A DNA stretch of 64,000 nucleotides from Oscillospiraceae bacterium (GTDB lineage: Bacteria > Bacillota > Clostridia > UBA1381 > UMGS1253): positions 17,811 to 81,810 of the forward strand of contig SVKA01000005.1 in assembly GCA_015068725.1 (NCBI GenBank), written 5' to 3'. Made by a program: the position numbers and the translations under genes. Every line of letters starts with the position of its first letter. The first letter of the stretch is position 1. Under the pieces are notes generated by a model. The model was not told the origin of the DNA and ran no database searches. It was given only the letters and a program-made list of their open reading frames with translations. Positions 27,187 through 36,062 of the stretch are shown one piece after another.

Positions 27187-29112
27187 ATGATAAATGAAAA
27201 TATACAAATCGGTACGCTTCTTGATGGCCGATATGAAATAATAGAAAAAATCGGCACGGGAGGAATGGCAGAGGTATATAAGGCGAAATGCCTTCTTCTC
27301 AACAGACTTGTGGCAATAAAAGCGCTAAAATCCGAGTTTTCGGGAGATGAGGATTTTGTGCATCGTTTCGAGGTCGAGGCGCAGGCAGCAGCAAGCCTTT
27401 CACATCCGAATATCGTATCGGTATACGATGTTGGCACAGGATTTGGAAGACATTATATTGTTATGGAGCTTGCAGAGGGTATTACCTTAAAGGAATATAT
27501 CGCAAAAAACGGACCTCTGGAATGGAGAGAGGCGGCAGCCTTTGCAGCGCAGATTTGCTCGGGGCTTGAATGTGCGCACAAAAAGGGAATCATTCACCGC
27601 GACATAAAGCCGCATAATATTATAGTAACAAAAAACGGCGTTGCAAAGGTAACTGATTTTGGTATTGCGCGTGCGGCAACCTCGTCGACGATGGTTGCTG
27701 ACAGCTCGGTAATCGGTTCGGCGCACTATTTGTCGCCCGAGCAGGCGCGTGGCGGATATACAGATGCGAAAACTGATATATACTCGGTTGGCATTACACT
27801 CTATGAGATGCTTACAGGTCGCGTTCCGTTTGACTCGGAAAGCGCTGTTTCGGTTGCTATGATGCATGTATCACAAAAACCTGCTTCGCCGAGAGATATA
27901 AATCCCCAGATACCTGAGGATATAGAAAAAATTACCTTAAAGGCTATGAGCAAGGAACAGAATATGCGTTATCAGAGCGCAGGCGAAATGGTAGAGGACA
28001 TTAATGCTGCGTTGGCGAATTTGCCAATTTCGGTATATGATGACTTTGATGATGTAAAAACGCCAGACGCAGAAGGTGATAATATGTCAAAACACAAAAG
28101 AAGTGCCGCTAAAACTAAAAAGAGAAAAAAATCCGGCAAAGCAAAGATAGCGTATACAAAAAGCGAAAAACGCATGATAGCTTTTGCTGTGCTTGCTGCT
28201 ATTGTGTTGCTTGGCATTGTAGGTATTGCATTTATGTCGTTTTTTGGTGGCTTTGGCTCATCACAATGGGATGAAACGGTTGTGCCTGCAATCGAGGGGC
28301 AAAAGCTTGAAGATGCACAAAAGCTTTTGAAAAAAGCAAAGCTTGAGATTGATATTGAGGAGCAGATTGCTTCTGTGCAGTATGAAAAGGACATTATAAT
28401 TTCTCAGGAGCCTGCGGCGGAAAGAAGCGTAAAAAAAGGCTCTAAGGTGAGAGTAAAGGTCAGCGTGGGTATTGGTGCACAGGTTTTGGTGCCCAATGTG
28501 GTAAGCTATGAAAAAGAGAATGCAAAGGCTACTCTTGAAAATGCGGGCTTTGTAGTTGTAATGACGGAAGAGGAAAGCGAAACTGTACCGGTATCAAGCG
28601 TAATACGTCAGATTCCGGGTCCTGGCAGCGAAGCGAAAACGGGCGACACCGTGCGCCTTTATATAAGTACAAAAATAAAGCCTGAGCAGGCGAGTGTGCC
28701 AAATGTAATAGGCAAGTCTTTGGCGCAGGCGAAAAATGATATCGAGGCTGCGGGATTTGTAGTGGGTAATGTTGCCGAGGTTGAATCGGATAAAAGCGTA
28801 GGAAGCGTAATAGAGCAAAGCCCCAGAGCAAATGAGATGGCGGATAAAAAGAGTGCGATAGCACTTAATGTGAGTAAGGGAACAAGCGCTACGCCTACAC
28901 CGGCGCCGAAGGTTAAAACAATAAGTCTTCCCGTTCCGCAAAACAAAGAAGCTACACAAATACGAATAGTAGCAAACGGAAAACAGATACACGATGCACT
29001 TCATCATAAAAACGAGATAAGCTTTGATATACAGGTAACGGGCAGAAGCACCGCTACGCTCGAAATCTATCACGACTCAAATCTTGTTGGAACGCAAACT
29101 ATTAATTTTTAA
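27187..29112 (+). CDS. prkC: PASTA-domain Ser/Thr protein kinase
   Basis: 641 residues. Kinase domain (about 1-275) with the glycine loop GTGGMAEVYKA, VAIKAL, HRDIKPHNI and DFGIARA. A Lys-rich linker precedes one membrane helix (about 330-353). The extracellular part has three PASTA repeats (about 360-565), each with a VPN/VPAI start, and then a Thr/Pro linker and a C-terminal beta-rich segment of about 60 residues. PASTA repeats bind peptidoglycan fragments; PrkC controls division, growth and germination. The ATG at 27187 has AAAGGGA upstream. Confidence 0.95.
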   Translation: MINENIQIGTLLDGRYEIIEKIGTGGMAEVYKAKCLLLNRLVAIKALKSEFSGDEDFVHRFEVEAQAAASLSHPNIVSVYDVGTGFGRHYIVMELAEGITLKEYIAKNGPLEWREAAAFAAQICSGLECAHKKGIIHRDIKPHNIIVTKNGVAKVTDFGIARAATSSTMVADSSVIGSAHYLSPEQARGGYTDAKTDIYSVGITLYEMLTGRVPFDSESAVSVAMMHVSQKPASPRDINPQIPEDIEKITLKAMSKEQNMRYQSAGEMVEDINAALANLPISVYDDFDDVKTPDAEGDNMSKHKRSAAKTKKRKKSGKAKIAYTKSEKRMIAFAVLAAIVLLGIVGIAFMSFFGGFGSSQWDETVVPAIEGQKLEDAQKLLKKAKLEIDIEEQIASVQYEKDIIISQEPAAERSVKKGSKVRVKVSVGIGAQVLVPNVVSYEKENAKATLENAGFVVVMTEEESETVPVSSVIRQIPGPGSEAKTGDTVRLYISTKIKPEQASVPNVIGKSLAQAKNDIEAAGFVVGNVAEVESDKSVGSVIEQSPRANEMADKKSAIALNVSKGTSATPTPAPKVKTISLPVPQNKEATQIRIVANGKQIHDALHHKNEISFDIQVTGRSTATLEIYHDSNLVGTQTINF

Positions 29113-29129
29113 CCTGAGGGGGCATTTTT

Positions 29130-29993
29130 ACGACAGGAGTAATCGTTAAAGGAATAGGCGGATTTTACTATATCAAGACGCCTGAAGGGCTTTATGAATG
29201 TAAGGCGCGAGGAAAATTCAGAAAAGACGGCATAGTTTTAATGGTGGGCGACTATGTTGATGTTGAAATTAAAAACGGTAAGGGCAGTATAGAAAATATA
29301 CACCCTCGAAGCTCGATGCTTATACGCCCTGCCGTAGCAAATATAAATCAGCTTGTTGTGGTTTGCGCTCTTGCATCGCCGCAGCCGCATCCCGCTTTGA
29401 TTGACAGCTTTCTTATAATGGGGCATCATAGCGGACTGGATACAGTTTTGTGCTTTAATAAATCCGATTTGGAGCACACAGAAGAGATAAAAAAAGCATA
29501 TCGGGATGCGGGTTGTAAAATTGTTGTTACAAGCACACAGACGGGCGAGGGCGTTGATGAATTAAGAGAGCTTCTGACGGGGAAAATAACGGCGTTTGCC
29601 GGAAACTCGGGCGTGGGAAAATCGAGCCTTTTAAATGCACTCGGCGTTTCGTATGAGCTTGAAACAGGAGCGGTGAGTAAAAAAATTCAGCGCGGGCGTC
29701 ATACGACGCGTCATGTGGAGCTTTTAGAGCTTGATAATGGCGCATTGGTGCTTGATACACCGGGATTTTCGAGCTTTGAGATGCCAAAGATACGTGCAGG
29801 AGAGCTTGAAAACTATTTTGCGGAGTTTGAGCCGTATCTTGGAAGATGCAAATTTCGCGGATGCTCGCATACGGGAGAGCCGGGTTGCGCGGTGATTGAT
29901 GCCGTTTTAAAGGGCGAGATTTCAAAAATGCGCCACGAGAGCTATAAGAGTCTTTACGAGCAGCAAAAAAAGCTTAAAGAATGGGAAATATAG
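29130..29993 (+). CDS. rsgA: Ribosome small-subunit GTPase RsgA, apparent ACG start
   Basis: Circularly permuted GTPase in 30S maturation. OB fold (about 1-70), then G4 NKSDL, G1 GNSGVGKSS, G3 DTPGFSS, and a zinc finger CKFRGCSHTGEPGC. The reading frame matches the family from residue 1 (TGVIVKGIGGFYYIK) but no ATG, GTG or TTG exists between the in-frame stop at 29115 and an internal ATG at 29241. GAGGGGGC at 29116-29123 is well spaced for an ACG at 29130, giving the canonical MTGVI start. Using the ATG at 29241 would delete much of the OB fold. Confidence 0.88.
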   Translation, partial: TTGVIVKGIGGFYYIKTPEGLYECKARGKFRKDGIVLMVGDYVDVEIKNGKGSIENIHPRSSMLIRPAVANINQLVVVCALASPQPHPALIDSFLIMGHHSGLDTVLCFNKSDLEHTEEIKKAYRDAGCKIVVTSTQTGEGVDELRELLTGKITAFAGNSGVGKSSLLNALGVSYELETGAVSKKIQRGRHTTRHVELLELDNGALVLDTPGFSSFEMPKIRAGELENYFAEFEPYLGRCKFRGCSHTGEPGCAVIDAVLKGEISKMRHESYKSLYEQQKKLKEWEI

Positions 29994-30024
29994 GACGCAG
30001 AGGTATAATCAAAGGAGAAGAAAA

Positions 30025-30690
30025 ATGATAAAAATTGCACCATCTATTTTATCGGCGGATTTTTCGTGCCTGAAAGAGCAAATACAGCAAATCGAAAAAG
30101 GCGGGGCAAAGTATGTTCATATAGACGTAATGGACGGAATGTTTGTACCAAACATTACTATGGGACCTGTTGTTATCGAAAGTATACGAAAGCATACAGA
30201 CCTTGTTTTTGACGTTCATTTGATGATTGAAGAGCCTGAAAGATATATAAAAGAGTTTGCCGAGGCGGGCGCAGATATTATAACTGTTCATGTCGAGGCG
30301 ACAAAGGATATCCGCGGCTGTATAGAAAAGATAAAAAGCTTTAAAAAACGTGCGGGTGTGTCTATCAAGCCCGCTACACCCGTAAGCGCCATTAAAGATA
30401 TCCTGGGCGAACTTGATATGGTGCTTGTAATGTCGGTCGAGCCTGGTTTTGGCGGACAAAAGTATATTGACAGTGCCGATGAAAAGCTCCGTGAGCTAAA
30501 AGAGCTTATGCCTGCGGGAACGGACATTTCTGTTGATGGCGGAATAAAGCTTGATAATATTGACCGTGTGATTAAAAACGGTGCAAATACTGTTGTTGCA
30601 GGAAGCGCGGTTTTTGGTGCAGAAAATATAGAAGAGCAGACAAGACTTTTTGTAGATCTTGCAAATAAAATCGAGGCGCAGTGCGTATGA
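30025..30690 (+). CDS. rpe: Ribulose-phosphate 3-epimerase
   Basis: Interconverts ribulose 5-phosphate and xylulose 5-phosphate in the pentose phosphate pathway. 221 residues with IAPSILSADF, the metal-binding HIDVMDGMFVPN and DVHLMI, MSVEPGFGGQ and VDGGI. AAAGGAGAAG precedes the ATG. It overlaps thiN by 4 bases and follows rsgA, a known neighbour arrangement. Confidence 0.96.
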   Translation: MIKIAPSILSADFSCLKEQIQQIEKGGAKYVHIDVMDGMFVPNITMGPVVIESIRKHTDLVFDVHLMIEEPERYIKEFAEAGADIITVHVEATKDIRGCIEKIKSFKKRAGVSIKPATPVSAIKDILGELDMVLVMSVEPGFGGQKYIDSADEKLRELKELMPAGTDISVDGGIKLDNIDRVIKNGANTVVAGSAVFGAENIEEQTRLFVDLANKIEAQCV

Positions 30691-31307
30691 GAGCGGTTAT
30701 AATTTGTGGTGGCGATATAGGAAATTATGAACGCGCGAAGGCGTGTATAAAGCCAGGCGATATGATTATATGCGCAGACTCGGGGTATGCTCATGCAAAA
30801 AAAATGAATATAAAGCCCGATGTTGTGCTTGGCGATTTTGACTCATACAAAAAAGATGATGTTATTTGTGATGATATAAAGATTTATCCGGCAAAAAAGG
30901 ACTTTACCGATTCAGAAATTGCAGCGGATTATGCACTCAAAAACGGAGCGGATGAAATACTGCTTTTGGCAGCTACGGGAGGACGCCTTGACCATACGCT
31001 CGCAAATATATATCTTTTAAAAACTATTTCTCAAAGAGGGATTTTTATAAGTATTTTTGATGGAGCGTCAACAACATATTATTTGAGTAACGAACTTTCA
31101 CTAAAGGGTAAAAAGGGTGATTTGCTATCGCTTGTTCCGTTCTCAGAGGCATCTGATATCACTACATGGGGGCTTGAATATGCTTTGTCAAAACAGCCGC
31201 TTCCAAGTACGGGAGTGAGCAACGTATTTATATGTGATGGGGTAAAAATTAAAATTGGTTCGGGAGAGGCGATTGCCATACATACTCCAAATGGGCATGT
31301 CATATGA
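30687..31307 (+). CDS. thiN: Thiamine pyrophosphokinase
   Basis: Transfers diphosphate from ATP to thiamine. 206 residues from the ATG at 30687, which overlaps the rpe stop as ATGA. Motifs are ICADSGYAHA, PDVVLGDFDS, KDFTDSEIAADYA and GATGGRLDHTL-like (AATGGRLDHTLANI), followed by a beta-rich C-terminal domain with GLEYAL and SN.F. It ends the housekeeping operon and is followed by a strong terminator. Confidence 0.93.
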   Translation: MRAVIICGGDIGNYERAKACIKPGDMIICADSGYAHAKKMNIKPDVVLGDFDSYKKDDVICDDIKIYPAKKDFTDSEIAADYALKNGADEILLLAATGGRLDHTLANIYLLKTISQRGIFISIFDGASTTYYLSNELSLKGKKGDLLSLVPFSEASDITTWGLEYALSKQPLPSTGVSNVFICDGVKIKIGSGEAIAIHTPNGHVI

Positions 31308-31332
31308 TGGAAAATATTTAGTTGTGTCGCAA

Positions 31333-31376
31333 AAAAAGACTGTGATGAAACAAATTTGTTTTGTCGCAGTCTTTTT
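31333..31376 (+). terminator. Strong intrinsic terminator after thiN
   Basis: AAAAAGACTG / CAGTCTTTTT (31333-31342 with 31367-31376), extended inside by AAACAAA / TTTGTTT. It ends in a T run and separates the housekeeping block from the division cluster. Confidence 0.9.
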
Positions 31377-31488
31377 ATGTTGTTGGCGTATGGGTGCAAA
31401 ATGCACGAAAACTTTATACAAAAATTGTATATTATCACATACGGCAAAAAATTTTTAAAAAAAATTTAAAAAAATTTTAAAAAAACTA

Positions 31489-31517
31489 TTGAAAAATATA
31501 CGTAAATCGTGTAAAAT
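31489..31517 (+). promoter_or_regulatory. Distal promoter (P1) of the division/cell-wall cluster
   Basis: TTGAAA (31489-31494), a 17-base spacer and TAAAAT (31512-31517). It is preceded by an unusually pure A/T tract at 31448-31486 that could act as an UP element. Confidence 0.6.
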
Positions 31518-31525
31518 TTGAGTTA

Positions 31526-31565
31526 CAAAGGGGAAAAAGTGTTATAAAGTGGTTGCAAGTGGTTA
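31526..31565 (+). promoter_or_regulatory. Four MraZ-box direct repeats
   Basis: Four repeats with an exact 10-base period: CAAAGG (31526), AAAGTG (31536), AAAGTG (31546) and CAAGTG (31556). The first is degenerate. MraZ binds tandem repeats one helical turn apart upstream of its own gene, and AAAGTG is the box described for some MraZ proteins. The repeats overlap the -35 of P2, so autorepression is likely. Confidence 0.8.
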
Positions 31566-31581
31566 AAAACTATGTTAAAAT
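31553..31581 (+). promoter_or_regulatory. Proximal promoter (P2) of mraZ
   Basis: TTGCAA (31553-31558), a 17-base spacer and TAAAAT (31576-31581). The -35 lies between the third and fourth MraZ boxes. Confidence 0.65.
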
Positions 31582-31615
31582 AGTATTACAATCGCCAAAG
31601 GTGAGGTGAGTTAGC

Positions 31616-32056
31616 TTGTTTATAGGCGAATACAGTCACAATATAGATGCCAAAGGCAGAATGATTGTTCCGTCCAAATTCAGAAAAGACGAATTGGGCG
31701 AAATTTTCTATGTAACAAAGGGCACGGAAAAATGTCTGTTTGTGTATTCGCGCGATGAATGGGCAAAGTTTGAGGAAAAGCTGTCGAGCCTTCCAATTAC
31801 AACAAATCCTCAGGCGGGAGCATTTGCAAGATTCTTTCTTTCGGGCGCTGTTGAATGTGAAGTGGACAAACTTGGAAGAATAAATATTCCTTTGTATTTA
31901 AGAGAGTATGCAAACATTGAAAAGGATGTCAAGGTTCTTGGCGTAAGAAGCCGTATGGAAATTTGGGATTCGAAGACATGGAGCGAATACTGTGAAAAGG
32001 AAATTACACTTGAAAACGTACTTGACAGTATGGGCTCAATCGGAATGGACTTTTAG
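31616..32056 (+). CDS. mraZ: MraZ transcriptional regulator
   Basis: 146 residues with two SpoVT/AbrB-like halves. Each half has the DxxGR signature: NIDAKGRMIVPSKFR near the start and EVDKLGRINIPLYLRE in the second half. It forms a ring that binds tandem repeats and represses the division cluster it heads. The start is a TTG at 31616, preceded by GTGAGGTGAG, and gives the canonical MFIGEY start. Confidence 0.96.
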   Translation: MFIGEYSHNIDAKGRMIVPSKFRKDELGEIFYVTKGTEKCLFVYSRDEWAKFEEKLSSLPITTNPQAGAFARFFLSGAVECEVDKLGRINIPLYLREYANIEKDVKVLGVRSRMEIWDSKTWSEYCEKEITLENVLDSMGSIGMDF

Positions 32057-32069
32057 GCGGTGATGCATA

Positions 32070-33005
32070 GTGGAGTTTAAGCATATACCCGTTATGCATG
32101 ATGAATGTATAAAATATCTTGATATAAAGCCTGATGGCATTTATGTTGATGGCACGCTCGGAGGAGCAGGGCACAGTAGCTCAATCGCCGCACATCTTTC
32201 GCAGGATGGTCGTCTTATTGGAATTGACCGTGATGACAATGCCATAAAAGCCGCAAGTGAGCGCCTTCGGGAGTTTGGCGAGCGGGTTTGTATTGTAAAA
32301 AATAACTTTAAAAATATAAATGAAGTTTTAGATAACCTTGGAATTGACAAAATAGATGGAGCACTTCTTGATTTGGGAGTATCTTCTCATCAGCTCGATG
32401 AAGCAAGCCGTGGTTTTAGCTATATGAAGGATGCACCGCTCGATATGAGAATGGACAGGTCGGCAGAGCTTAGCGCATATGAGGTTGTAAATAATTACGC
32501 CGAGGAGCGCCTTTGTGAAATCATTTTCAAATATGGCGAGGAGCGCTGGGCAAAAAGAGTGGCAAAGTTTATCGTAGATAAACGAGCAATAAAGCCGATA
32601 AATACGACGCTCGAGCTTGTGTCGGTTATAAACGCCGCAATTCCAAAGGGTGCCCGTATGACAGGCGGCAACGCCGCAAAGCGTACATTTCAGGCAATAA
32701 GAATTGAGGTAAACGGCGAGCTTGAAATCTTAAAAGGCGCAGTAAACGATTTTGTTTCAAGGCTGAAAACGGGCGGAAGGCTTTTGGTAATTACCTTCCA
32801 TTCGCTTGAGGACAGAATAATAAAGGAAGAGTTTTTATCGCTCGCGTCGGGATGCACTTGTCCGAAGGAGTTTCCCGTTTGCGTGTGCGGCAATAAGCCA
32901 AAGGTAAAGGTGCTTACGGGCAAGCCTGCCATAGCATCTGATGAAGAGCTTTTAAACAATTCGCGCTCAAAGAGTGCAAAGCTTCGGGTTATAGAAAAGC
33001 TTTGA
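32070..33005 (+). CDS. rsmH: 16S rRNA m4C1402 methyltransferase
   Basis: 311 residues. SAM-binding motif [24 protein letters not shown], and [12 protein letters not shown] and [10 protein letters not shown] near the C-terminus are standard for RsmH (MraW). It methylates N4 of C1402 in 16S rRNA. The start is GTG at 32070, 13 bases after the mraZ stop, with GGCGGTGA upstream. Confidence 0.96.
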   Translation: MEFKHIPVMHDECIKYLDIKPDGIYVDGTLGGAGHSSSIAAHLSQDGRLIGIDRDDNAIKAASERLREFGERVCIVKNNFKNINEVLDNLGIDKIDGALLDLGVSSHQLDEASRGFSYMKDAPLDMRMDRSAELSAYEVVNNYAEERLCEIIFKYGEERWAKRVAKFIVDKRAIKPINTTLELVSVINAAIPKGARMTGGNAAKRTFQAIRIEVNGELEILKGAVNDFVSRLKTGGRLLVITFHSLEDRIIKEEFLSLASGCTCPKEFPVCVCGNKPKVKVLTGKPAIASDEELLNNSRSKSAKLRVIEKL

Positions 33006-33075
33006 TAAATACATATGATATAAATCTTTAAAAAATACCGATATACACAAAAATTTTTAAGGGAGGTCGCAAACA

Positions 33076-33573
33076 GTGCGTACAAACGGAAATCTTGCAC
33101 TTCAACCCGCTTATAAGCCGCAGTATCAGCCTAAGCAGGCGGATTTGAGAAGAAAAGCTGAAGTTATGCGTGCCGAAAAATCGCGCGTGAAAGCAAAAAA
33201 TGTAAATGTTGCGGTTGCTATATTTTATATGGCAATTATATTTGCAGTAGCTTTTTGTCTTGTAAGCCGCGAGGTAAGCCTTTATGAAAAAAGCAGCCAG
33301 ATAAACCGTCTTGAAAATCGTCTTGAACAGGCGCAGAGCGAAACAAAGCAGGCACAGATTGCGGCTGAGAGGGTAATTGATTTAAATAAGCTCGAAGAAG
33401 CTGCAGCGACCAAATTTGCAATGAGTAGACCCGAAAGAACTCAGACAGTGTACATAAACATACAAAAAAGCGATTATGTTGAAAAGGCGGCGCAGAGAAA
33501 TGTCAGCGTCGAGCTTGCCCAGAATATACAAGGCAGCATAAAAAATCTTTTTGGTATATTTGGAGTTAACTGA
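33076..33573 (+). CDS. ftsL: FtsL-like septum formation protein
   Basis: 165 residues. A basic cytoplasmic tail of about 48 residues precedes one membrane helix (about 50-68, VAVAIFYMAIIFAVAFCLV). A coiled coil follows (about 75-115, SQINRLENRLEQAQSETKQAQ), then a short segment LEEAAATKFAMSRPERTQTVYI as in FtsL proteins. FtsL binds FtsB/DivIC and FtsQ/DivIB and activates FtsW-PBP synthesis. The start is GTG at 33076 with GGGAGG upstream. Sequence identity in this family is low; position between rsmH and a class B PBP is the best evidence. Confidence 0.85.
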   Translation: MRTNGNLALQPAYKPQYQPKQADLRRKAEVMRAEKSRVKAKNVNVAVAIFYMAIIFAVAFCLVSREVSLYEKSSQINRLENRLEQAQSETKQAQIAAERVIDLNKLEEAAATKFAMSRPERTQTVYINIQKSDYVEKAAQRNVSVELAQNIQGSIKNLFGIFGVN

Positions 33574-33621
33574 TATTATATTATAATAGCAAATAAATCC
33601 ATTTTAAAAAGCAACTTTGGA

Positions 33622-33760
33622 AAGTGAGGCCCTGAAGTGATTTAGAAAAAGTAAATCTCTTGGTCTCGCTTTTTGTTATAAAGCATAAAATTTGTATGCA
33701 TAAAAAACAAGCAAAAGCAAAGTATTTTTGCGTTTTTAAGGCGCAAAAGGTGTTTTGCTT
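33622..33760 (+). ncRNA. Structured leader / attenuator candidate upstream of spoVD
   Basis: In the 248-base gap between ftsL and spoVD a 10-bp stem with two G-U pairs joins 33622-33631 to 33662-33671, with an inner stem GATTTA/TAAATC, and ends in TTTTTTG, like an intrinsic terminator. A second nested hairpin follows (33709-33716 with 33753-33760, inside it 33725-33732 with 33742-33748). No known riboswitch class was recognised. Confidence 0.5.
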
Positions 33761-33821
33761 TATTTGCATTTCTATTAATATTTGGTAAAATTTTGCGCTA
33801 TGACGGTTTGGAGGTAGGACG

Positions 33822-36023
33822 ATGCAGGCTCCTAAAAAAAGTGTAAGAAAACGAATAATGTGGTTTATGCTTGCGTTCTGCGCTATATTTGTAGTGCTTG
33901 TCGGCAGGGTTGCGTGGCTTCAGACTGTTGACGGAGCAAAGCTAAAAAAAGCGGCTGTTCAGCAGCAGACACGCGACAGTATTATAACGAGCAAGCGTGG
34001 AACAATATATGACAGAAACAAAAAAGAACTTGCGGTCAGCGCATCGGTTGAAATGGTAACGGTTTCGCCCAATGAAATAAAAAAAGCCGATGGATGCGAG
34101 CTTGTTGCGACAAAGCTTGCCGAAATTCTTTCGCTAAGCTATGAGGATGTGTATAAGAAGGTAACAAAAAATTCTGCCTATGAGATAATCAAGCGCAAGG
34201 TAGAAAGCGAGCAGACAGATCAGATACGCGCACTTAAAGCAAATTCTGAAACAAAAAAAGCGTTTGCAGGTGTAGGGCTTGAAGAGGACACAAAGCGTTA
34301 TTATCCTTATGGAAATTTTGCTTCGCACGTGCTTGGATTTACGGGAACGGATAATCAGGGGCTTTATGGTATAGAAAAGGCATACGATGACGAGCTGTCA
34401 GGAATTGCGGGACGCGTTATTTCGGTCAAAAATGCAGTAGGCGTTGATATGCCATATAAATATGAACAAAAATATGATTCGCAGGATGGTATGAGCATAG
34501 TTTTGACGCTTGACGAAACCATTCAGCATTTTGCCGAAAAGCATCTTGCACAGGCGTATGAGGAAAACAAGCCTGACCAGGGCGCATTTGCAATAGTTAT
34601 GTCGCCAAAGACAGGTGAAGTGCTTGCGATGGCATCAAAGCCAGATTTTGACCTTAACGAGCCGTTTGAGCTTAATATTCAGGAAATTGTTGATTCTATC
34701 AATGAGCTTCCCCAGCAGGAGCGAAGCGCTGCAAGAAACACCGCACTTCAAAAGCTGTGGAAAAATAAGGCCGTTACAGACACATATGAGCCCGGCTCGG
34801 TATTTAAGATACTCACTTATGCCATGGCACTTGAAGAAGGTGTTGTAAGAACTGATGAAACGTTTAACTGCACCGGCGTTACGGTTGTGGGCGGGCAGCC
34901 TATCCACTGCTGGAAAACAGTGGGACATGGAGTTGAAACGCTTGAGGAAGGACTTCAAAATTCTTGTAACCCCGTACTTATGGAGCTTGGACGAAGACTT
35001 GGCGTTTCTACATTTTGTAAATATTTCAGAAGCTTTGGTATGGATTCAAGAACCGGCTTTGATATTGTGGGCGAAAGCTCTGGCGTATTCTTTAAGGAAA
35101 GCGCAATGCATGAGGTCGAGCTTGCAACGTGTTCGTTTGGTCAGTCGTTTCAGGTTACGCCGCTTCAGCTGTGCGCGGCAGTGTCGGCGATTGTCAACGG
35201 CGGAAACCTTATGCGCCCTCATATAGTAAAGCAATTTCTTGACACCGACGGAAACGTTGTAAAAAATATTGAGCCTGAGTTTGTGAGAAAAATAGTATCG
35301 GAGCAAACCTCGCAGATAATGCGCGGATATATAGAAAGCGTTGTAACAAAGGGAACCGGTAAGGGCGCAAAGATTGACGGATACAGAATAGGCGGAAAGA
35401 CCGGAACATCAGAAAAACAACCGCGTGGAAACAGAAAATATGTGGCTTCGTTTATAGGTGTTGCGCCTGCTGATGACCCTGAGCTTATATGCATAGTGGC
35501 TATTGATGAGCCTACGGGCGATTTGTATCAGGGAAGTCAGATTGCAGCTCCCGTTGTACGAAATATACTTGAGGACACACTTCGCTATATGGGATATGAA
35601 AAAACGCTTACGGGCGAGGACCTTGCAATAATGCAGTCAAATGTTCCTGAAATAAGGGGCTTTGAGCTTTCGGAGGCGAAAAAACAGCTTGCGGCAGGCG
35701 GCTTTGCGATAAAGGTTGTCGGCGACGGTGAAACGGCGGTGCAGCAGCTTCCAAAGCCGGGCGCAACGCTTGCAAAGGGCTCGACTGTCATCATATATAC
35801 AACAGAGGATGAAATAGCACAAATAAGTGTGCCCGATGTTTCGGGCATGGGCGCATCGGCCGCCAGACAAACTATTTTGGATGCAGGGCTCAATATCGAG
35901 ATTATCGGTGCGGCGGCAGAATCGGAAAATTCACCTGCAAGCAAGCAGGACCCGCCGCCAGGTACTAAGGTAAATCCTGCCTCGACAGTGCGCGTCGAAT
36001 TTATATATATGGACGGAGATTGA
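33822..36023 (+). CDS. spoVD: Class B penicillin-binding protein, SpoVD/FtsI type with PASTA repeats
   Basis: Peptidoglycan transpeptidase of 733 residues. Membrane helix at about 13-29, dimerisation domain, then the transpeptidase domain with Ser326-V-F-Lys329 (active site), Ser381-C-Asn383 and Lys526-Thr-Gly. Two PASTA repeats occupy about 610-730 (VPEIRGFELSEAKKQL, VPDVSGMGASAARQTI). PASTA repeats suit SpoVD as well as some vegetative PBP2 proteins. Only one class B PBP gene is in the cluster, so it may serve vegetative division, sporulation or both. GGAGG precedes the ATG; a structured leader lies upstream. Confidence 0.92.
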   Translation: MQAPKKSVRKRIMWFMLAFCAIFVVLVGRVAWLQTVDGAKLKKAAVQQQTRDSIITSKRGTIYDRNKKELAVSASVEMVTVSPNEIKKADGCELVATKLAEILSLSYEDVYKKVTKNSAYEIIKRKVESEQTDQIRALKANSETKKAFAGVGLEEDTKRYYPYGNFASHVLGFTGTDNQGLYGIEKAYDDELSGIAGRVISVKNAVGVDMPYKYEQKYDSQDGMSIVLTLDETIQHFAEKHLAQAYEENKPDQGAFAIVMSPKTGEVLAMASKPDFDLNEPFELNIQEIVDSINELPQQERSAARNTALQKLWKNKAVTDTYEPGSVFKILTYAMALEEGVVRTDETFNCTGVTVVGGQPIHCWKTVGHGVETLEEGLQNSCNPVLMELGRRLGVSTFCKYFRSFGMDSRTGFDIVGESSGVFFKESAMHEVELATCSFGQSFQVTPLQLCAAVSAIVNGGNLMRPHIVKQFLDTDGNVVKNIEPEFVRKIVSEQTSQIMRGYIESVVTKGTGKGAKIDGYRIGGKTGTSEKQPRGNRKYVASFIGVAPADDPELICIVAIDEPTGDLYQGSQIAAPVVRNILEDTLRYMGYEKTLTGEDLAIMQSNVPEIRGFELSEAKKQLAAGGFAIKVVGDGETAVQQLPKPGATLAKGSTVIIYTTEDEIAQISVPDVSGMGASAARQTILDAGLNIEIIGAAAESENSPASKQDPPPGTKVNPASTVRVEFIYMDGD

Positions 36024-36062
36024 TTTTTTGGTATTCATATTGTTATGAGAGGAGAGCTGGCA

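Noticed and set aside
29241..29993. RsgA starting at the ATG at 29241
   Set aside because: This start would remove about 37 residues of the OB fold that are conserved in frame upstream; the ribosome site points to 29130.
31448..31486. A/T homopolymer tract as a repeat element
   Set aside because: It is a simple A-rich/T-rich stretch just before a promoter and more likely an UP element than a repeat family.
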